DNA from: Hybos culiciformis
Lineage: Eukaryota > Arthropoda > Insecta > Diptera > Hybotidae
Assembly (NCBI GenBank): GCA_964007475.1
Contig: OZ023273.1
Span: forward strand, 21,377,557 to 21,441,556
Reading direction: 5' to 3'
DNA length: 64,000 bases
Shown here: positions 56,301 to 62,300 of the stretch, piece by piece
Numbering within the stretch: the stretch's first letter is position 1
Layout of the letters: each line of letters begins with the position of its first letter
Made by a program: the position numbers and the translations under genes
Notes under the pieces: generated by a model
Database searches by the model: none
What the model was told of the DNA's origin: nothing
The model's input: only the letters and a program-made list of their open reading frames with translations

Positions 56301-59300
56301 AGAATAGATAAATTTTGCTTGCACTACTATTGAAAAACTTGAAAGGAATATTTTTTAATTGAGTATATTTTAATATTCTATATTCTGAAAGGGTTTTGGA
56401 GAACAATTTTTTTTTAAATTATAAATTTCAGTAATAAATTTATAAAAAAGTGGCTGTGTTTTTACACAGCACTATTTCGAATAAGACGAAACAAAAACAA
56501 TTAAGAAACTTGAATTTATTTTAATAATAAAAATGCAATCAGCGCAATTAAGGAAAAAGGATTTGGGGGAAATTGAATTAGCAAATAAAAATTATTATTA
56601 ATGATTCAGCATTTGACGAAATTAGATTGTCTTAACCCACTCAATTTCTTTAACCCAATTTTGTTGAATAATGTCCTAGTTTTTAATTTTTCTCCTCTTT
56701 TTTTTTGTTATTATTATAGCAATTTATCATAATGTAAATCATATTTACTTTTTGTATTGTGTCACAAGGACACATTATTGATTGTTATTTATTATTATTA
56801 TTTTTAGTAGATGTATTTAATAAATTAACCGTTGCCTTAGAAATCAAATTATCTGAATAAAATTAGCAATTAAGGACAGCAATCAGAGAAAATAAACATG
56901 TATAAGTAGATATCTACGCGATATATTCAGTCTTGATTGATCTTGAACTTTTTGATATATTGAAAATATTTAAGTTTGAACCGGAACTTAAGTACAAATG
57001 CAAAACAACAAGGAAAGATCACATAATTTTGATAATTTTAAAATCATCGTTTAATTTGAGGTTGTTATTAATAATTAATATTAAAGTTGTATCACGTTGT
57101 CATTTATAAGATTGCAATATACACTGGCAGCAATAAATAAATATCAATATGTGATATAAATTATTTAAAGTTATCCAAAAAAAATCTGAATTCAAACAAT
57201 GGATCTCTCGTACCACTCGGACCCAACAGCTCGCATTAACGATTGTAAGTTTTTAAAATGATTGATATTGATTGATTTTTAAAATGATTGATATGATTGG
57301 AAAAGGAATTTTTAAGAAAGTAACTTCTCTAATAAAAAAATTGTATGAACTTGCTCGTCAGTGTACAGTGTATATGTATAGTGTATGTTTTTAAATTTGT
57401 ATATTGTATTTCTATGTGGTAACACTTCATGGCATATACTGTGGAACTGCTTAAAGTTCTTGATTCGTTAATAAAACTAATAGAAAATAAATTTTAAATG
57501 CATTTTCATACAAACTATACATTTATAATATTTAAAAAAAAAACATTGATTATCATAAAAGTAGGACTTCAGGCTAATATCGATTTTTCATTTGTGTTCA
57601 TGAAATTCTTTGAATAAAAAAATAAGGTTACTATGCTTACATTTTTGCTGCTAAATTATTAACGCAGCCATTGGTAATAATAATTTTTTATTTAATAAAG
57701 AGTTTAAATTGGGGAAATTTATTATTATGATTAAGCTTATCAACTAGAATCAATTCAATTGATTGACATTATATATAAATATGGAGGGAAAAATTTTAGA
57801 AATTCAAATTTCACCAAATTCAGAAACTATAAAAATTAAAATTCATGGCATTGCTTACTAAAACATTGATTCGTCTAACTAAACTGACCATATTTGTATA
57901 ACTTAATGCGGTACAAATGTGGTACATTTTTAGTTATTCGCAAATATCTCGAAAACGGTGTTTTTTTTTAGCATTTTAGAGGTAGCCCAACCGTAGGTAA
58001 CCATCAAATCAACAAGCAAAAAAAAATGTTTGTTGTTTTTGTATACATGCATAACATACATAAACATAATGTACTAAATTTTATTTTATATTTTTTTAAT
58101 AATTTCGAAAATATTTGGTTTTACTTATCAATTTCAGATTGTATTCGTAATACCAAAGAGATTAGATCCGTTATACGAGTTATTAGCTTATTCAGATCAG
58201 ATTAATTCTTGCGCAACTGTTTTCTCACAAATAAAGATCGAACCAAACAAAAATTCGTAAAAAATTTGAATACGCCGCCGGCACATAATATAAATTTGGG
58301 TATTTCTGGGGGTCTACTATGTAACTATCTACTTTCGCATTGAAGATCCGAAAATAGGATCCGAAAGTAGAATCCGAAAATTGACAAAATCGGTACTATG
58401 TAACATTTTCGAACAGACTTGCGCAAACTCTATGTTAAAGTGTGTAAAACCTTAATTTAAATGTCAAATTGTCGAAAAAAAAACAAAATAAATAAATTTT
58501 TTTTCAGTTTCGTTTGAAAATTATTTATTATTATTTTTGGCTAAACTACAGTTTCCTTGAACCACTCAGAATGGGCTGAAACTTGGAGGGGGGATAGAGG
58601 CGGTGCTCAAACTCCCAAAACTGAAATCAGTTCTTGGGGAAATTTTGTAGTATAAAGTCGCCAATGTATTTTATTTTTAATGAAACTTTGGCAATTTCAA
58701 AGTTTGTTAAATTTGATCAAATTCAACTTGAAAAAATAAAAAATATTTTAGCAAGCTTATGGTCGCAAAATTCATCTCGAAAGGCCGCGTGTACTACGTG
58801 CACTCTTGGCCTAATTTTAATTCTGGAATTGTATTTTTTATTATGTAGGTACCGATGATTCTGCTTTTGTAATATTTTTCAACAATATTATTTATTTTCA
58901 AATTTCTTGAATTTATTTTTGTAAGTTATTTTTTCCACTAAATAAAAGTTTTTCATTTTTAAACGTATTAAACTTAACTTATTACAAATATAATTTTGTT
59001 TATATTTTAGGTAGGAAGATCATCAGAGTCACCAATAGATTTTGTGGTTATGGATACATTACCGGGTGACAAAAAAGATGCAAAAGTTATGCAAAGTACA
59101 ATTTCTAGATTTGCATGTAGAATTTTAGTTAATCGCTGTGAATCATCCAAAGCAAGAATATATGCAGCGGGCTTTGATTCAAGTCGAAATATATTTTTAG
59201 GTGTAAGTATTTATTTATTAATGTAGTCAATATATTTATCTAATCAAATTAGTTCATGTAAGTATTTTATATGGGATTCGCACTATAGCTTTAAAACTTG

Positions 59301-62300
59301 CATAACGCTTATGCTACATTAAGAACTTGCATCAGATCAAGCTTTTCCCATATAAAAAAATAAACATAAAAGAACTTGCATATCCTCTTATGAAAGTTTC
59401 AAAAAAATCAAGATGCCAACTTTTTGCTATTTTTGCACAAGTTTGTGAAAATTTCTCCTTATTTTGTTATTTTGTTCTCCACGGTTGTTATTATTTTAAA
59501 AAGTGAGTGGCTACAGTTACGGTAAACGTAACTTATTTTTTTTTTTAACAGTTACGGCAACCGTAACCTTTAGCTAATGCTAGAAATATTTCTTCATAAA
59601 ATTTTAAATATTTTAGTTTATTTACACTTGTTCTAGCTTTCAAAAAAATTTCCTGTGAACGGATTTCTTTATTGTAGCATAAGAACTGGCCTTAGAAAAT
59701 AAGTTTGGAAAGGCTATTAGACAAAGACAAATTTAATTAAATACATATCTTAATCCCTTAGAAAATATTTAAAGTTTTTGATCTTTTGGTAATTAAAAAA
59801 ATTAAAAAGACAATAGTGAATTACTCAAGTGTTAACGTTTTCTAACCTTCCCTAATAATCGGAATTTTTTTTGGAAACACAATAAATAACTATTTCCTAT
59901 TTTTCTGATTGGAACGCTACATTTTTTTTGACAACACTGCATTTTGTTTTAATAAGTATTATCCAATTCAAAATTTTAGAAATTACAATTTTTTTGCAAA
60001 CGGAAACAAATAGTTGATTAGAAAACAGCTTAAAATTTTGGTATACCAACAAACAAGATCGACCCATATTTTTAATCAACACCATATGATATAACATATT
60101 GCAATCCACCTTATTAGCACAGTTTTTCAATTGATTATATCTGATTCCTCGTATTGAACGCTCTTGGCTTCAATATTTAATAGATAAACTTGACTTTGTA
60201 TATTTTCTTTATAGGAAAAAGCAACCAAATGGCAAGATAATATTGAAATAGATGGTTTAACAACAAATGGTGTTTTAATAATGCATCCAAGAGGGCATTT
60301 TATTGGTGGAAATGCTAAATGCGGCTTATGGCGAGAATGTTCAGTTGGAGGAGATGTATTTAGTCTAAGAGAATCAAGATCTGCACAACAAAAAGGACAA
60401 CCGGTGAGTTTTAGAATTGAAAAAATGTGATAAATAAAATACATTTGAGTCCAAGGATAAAGAGCCATTAATAATATAAAATGGCTTATAGTGAATAATT
60501 ATGAGTAATTAATAATATAGTGGATAATTATGAGTAATTAATAAACCAATTCAATTTTAAATTTTTGTGTTTGAGAGGCCGGATAATAATAAAAAACATA
60601 TTTTAGATTTACGATGAATGCAATATCTTACAAGATGGAACATTAATTGATTTATGTGGCGCCACCTTATTATGGAGATCTGCTGAAGGATTACAACACT
60701 CGCCTGTAATTATTTTTTCAATAAACTTGTATTAAGCTAAGGGTGTCAATTTCTTTTATTATACTAAATTTATATTTACAGACCAAAAGAGATTTGGAAA
60801 AATTAATTGATGAAATAAATGCTGGAAGACCACAATGCCCAGTTGGTTTAAATACTTTAGTTATACCACGTAAAGTCAGCTTAGGAGATCAAATTAATCA
60901 GCCTTATGTTTATTTACATTGCGGACACGTCCAAGGTTTTTATTTTTATTAAAAATTTTCTTTTTATTTAAGACTCATATACATATTTAATATAATTCAG
61001 TTATATTTGAAGTATTTTTTAAACTTTTAGCTTTTATCTTAGTAATGTGTGATGTGTAAAAAATTATAAATAAAACCAATTTTTTTGTGACTAGCTGTTA
61101 AAGTATTACAATATTTTTATTTTTATCCCCTTTTTATTCCTTTAAACAAAATTTTTATTAAATTTTTCAAACAATATGAGAGTGAGAGCAGACGTCTCTC
61201 AAAGTTCTTACTAATTTCTTGTTTTGATTTAAAATTCTCAAGAGTAACATTCAATGCTCTTTAATTTAATAGATTTAATTTTTTGTTGAAAGTTTGTTTT
61301 ATACCGTTTTACTTTTTTTTAGGCCAACACGAATGGGGTCAAGATAAACAGACTGGAGCCAGAAGATGTCCAATGTGCTTAGAATTAGGACCAGTAGTTA
61401 CATTATGTATGGGATTAGAGCCTGCATTTTACGTCGATTCCGGACCTCCGACATATGCGTTTAACCCTTGTGGACATATGGCAACCGAAAAAACTGTTAA
61501 GTAAGTTAACCATATATAAATCAGTTTCAAGATACTAAGCACTGAATAATTTTGGATTAAAAACTTTCCATGAATTTCCATAAACTTGAATTATTCTGGT
61601 CAATTATTTGATCAAGGCGTTGTTTTGAGTTCTTTTTAAATTTAAACCAAATATTGATTTTACAAATGGGTAGTAAGCAGTGCTGTTTTCCTAACGGTTC
61701 GTGTTCATTTCCTTTTAATATTAAATTCATAAATAAAACAAAATTACTCTTATTGTTATTATTGAAAAAGTTTCGAAATTTTTAAAATTTGATTTAACTT
61801 TCGTTTTCAACAAACTTTTTATGGGAATTAAAAAGAAATGGAATGTCAAAGTAAAAAAATGAATGCAAAAAGTTAAAAGTCTTGAAAAAATGTTTGTGTA
61901 AAATGGTTCATTGAAATAATTTTAAAATTTATAAAAATTTGATCAAGTATTATGTAAAAGTGTAAAACATATATCGATGGGTGAACGACAAATTTATAAA
62001 TTCAACTGCGACTATAGTTTCCCGATCATTCAGGCGACACAAGTCGTACATTAACAGTTCGCCAGCGGTAAGGAATAGTGTCTAGAAAGGAATTTACTAA
62101 GCTCATTCTGTGTCATTTGAAAGTTTTAACATAATATGGATGTAATTTTGAAGCGATAAATTTATGAATGGTTTTAGAAAAACCGAAGAAGCATTTTTGA
62201 CTGCATTTGAGTACCATAAATGATTAGGTTTTCGTATTTACCAACATTCTATTTGGAAAAGAAATTTGGGGATCAAAGTAAAACAACTTAAAGCAGCTTT

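Noticed and set aside
58634..58858. 74-codon frame in intron 3
   Set aside because: No family resemblance, and its end is hydrophobic low-information sequence; nothing supports it as an exon.
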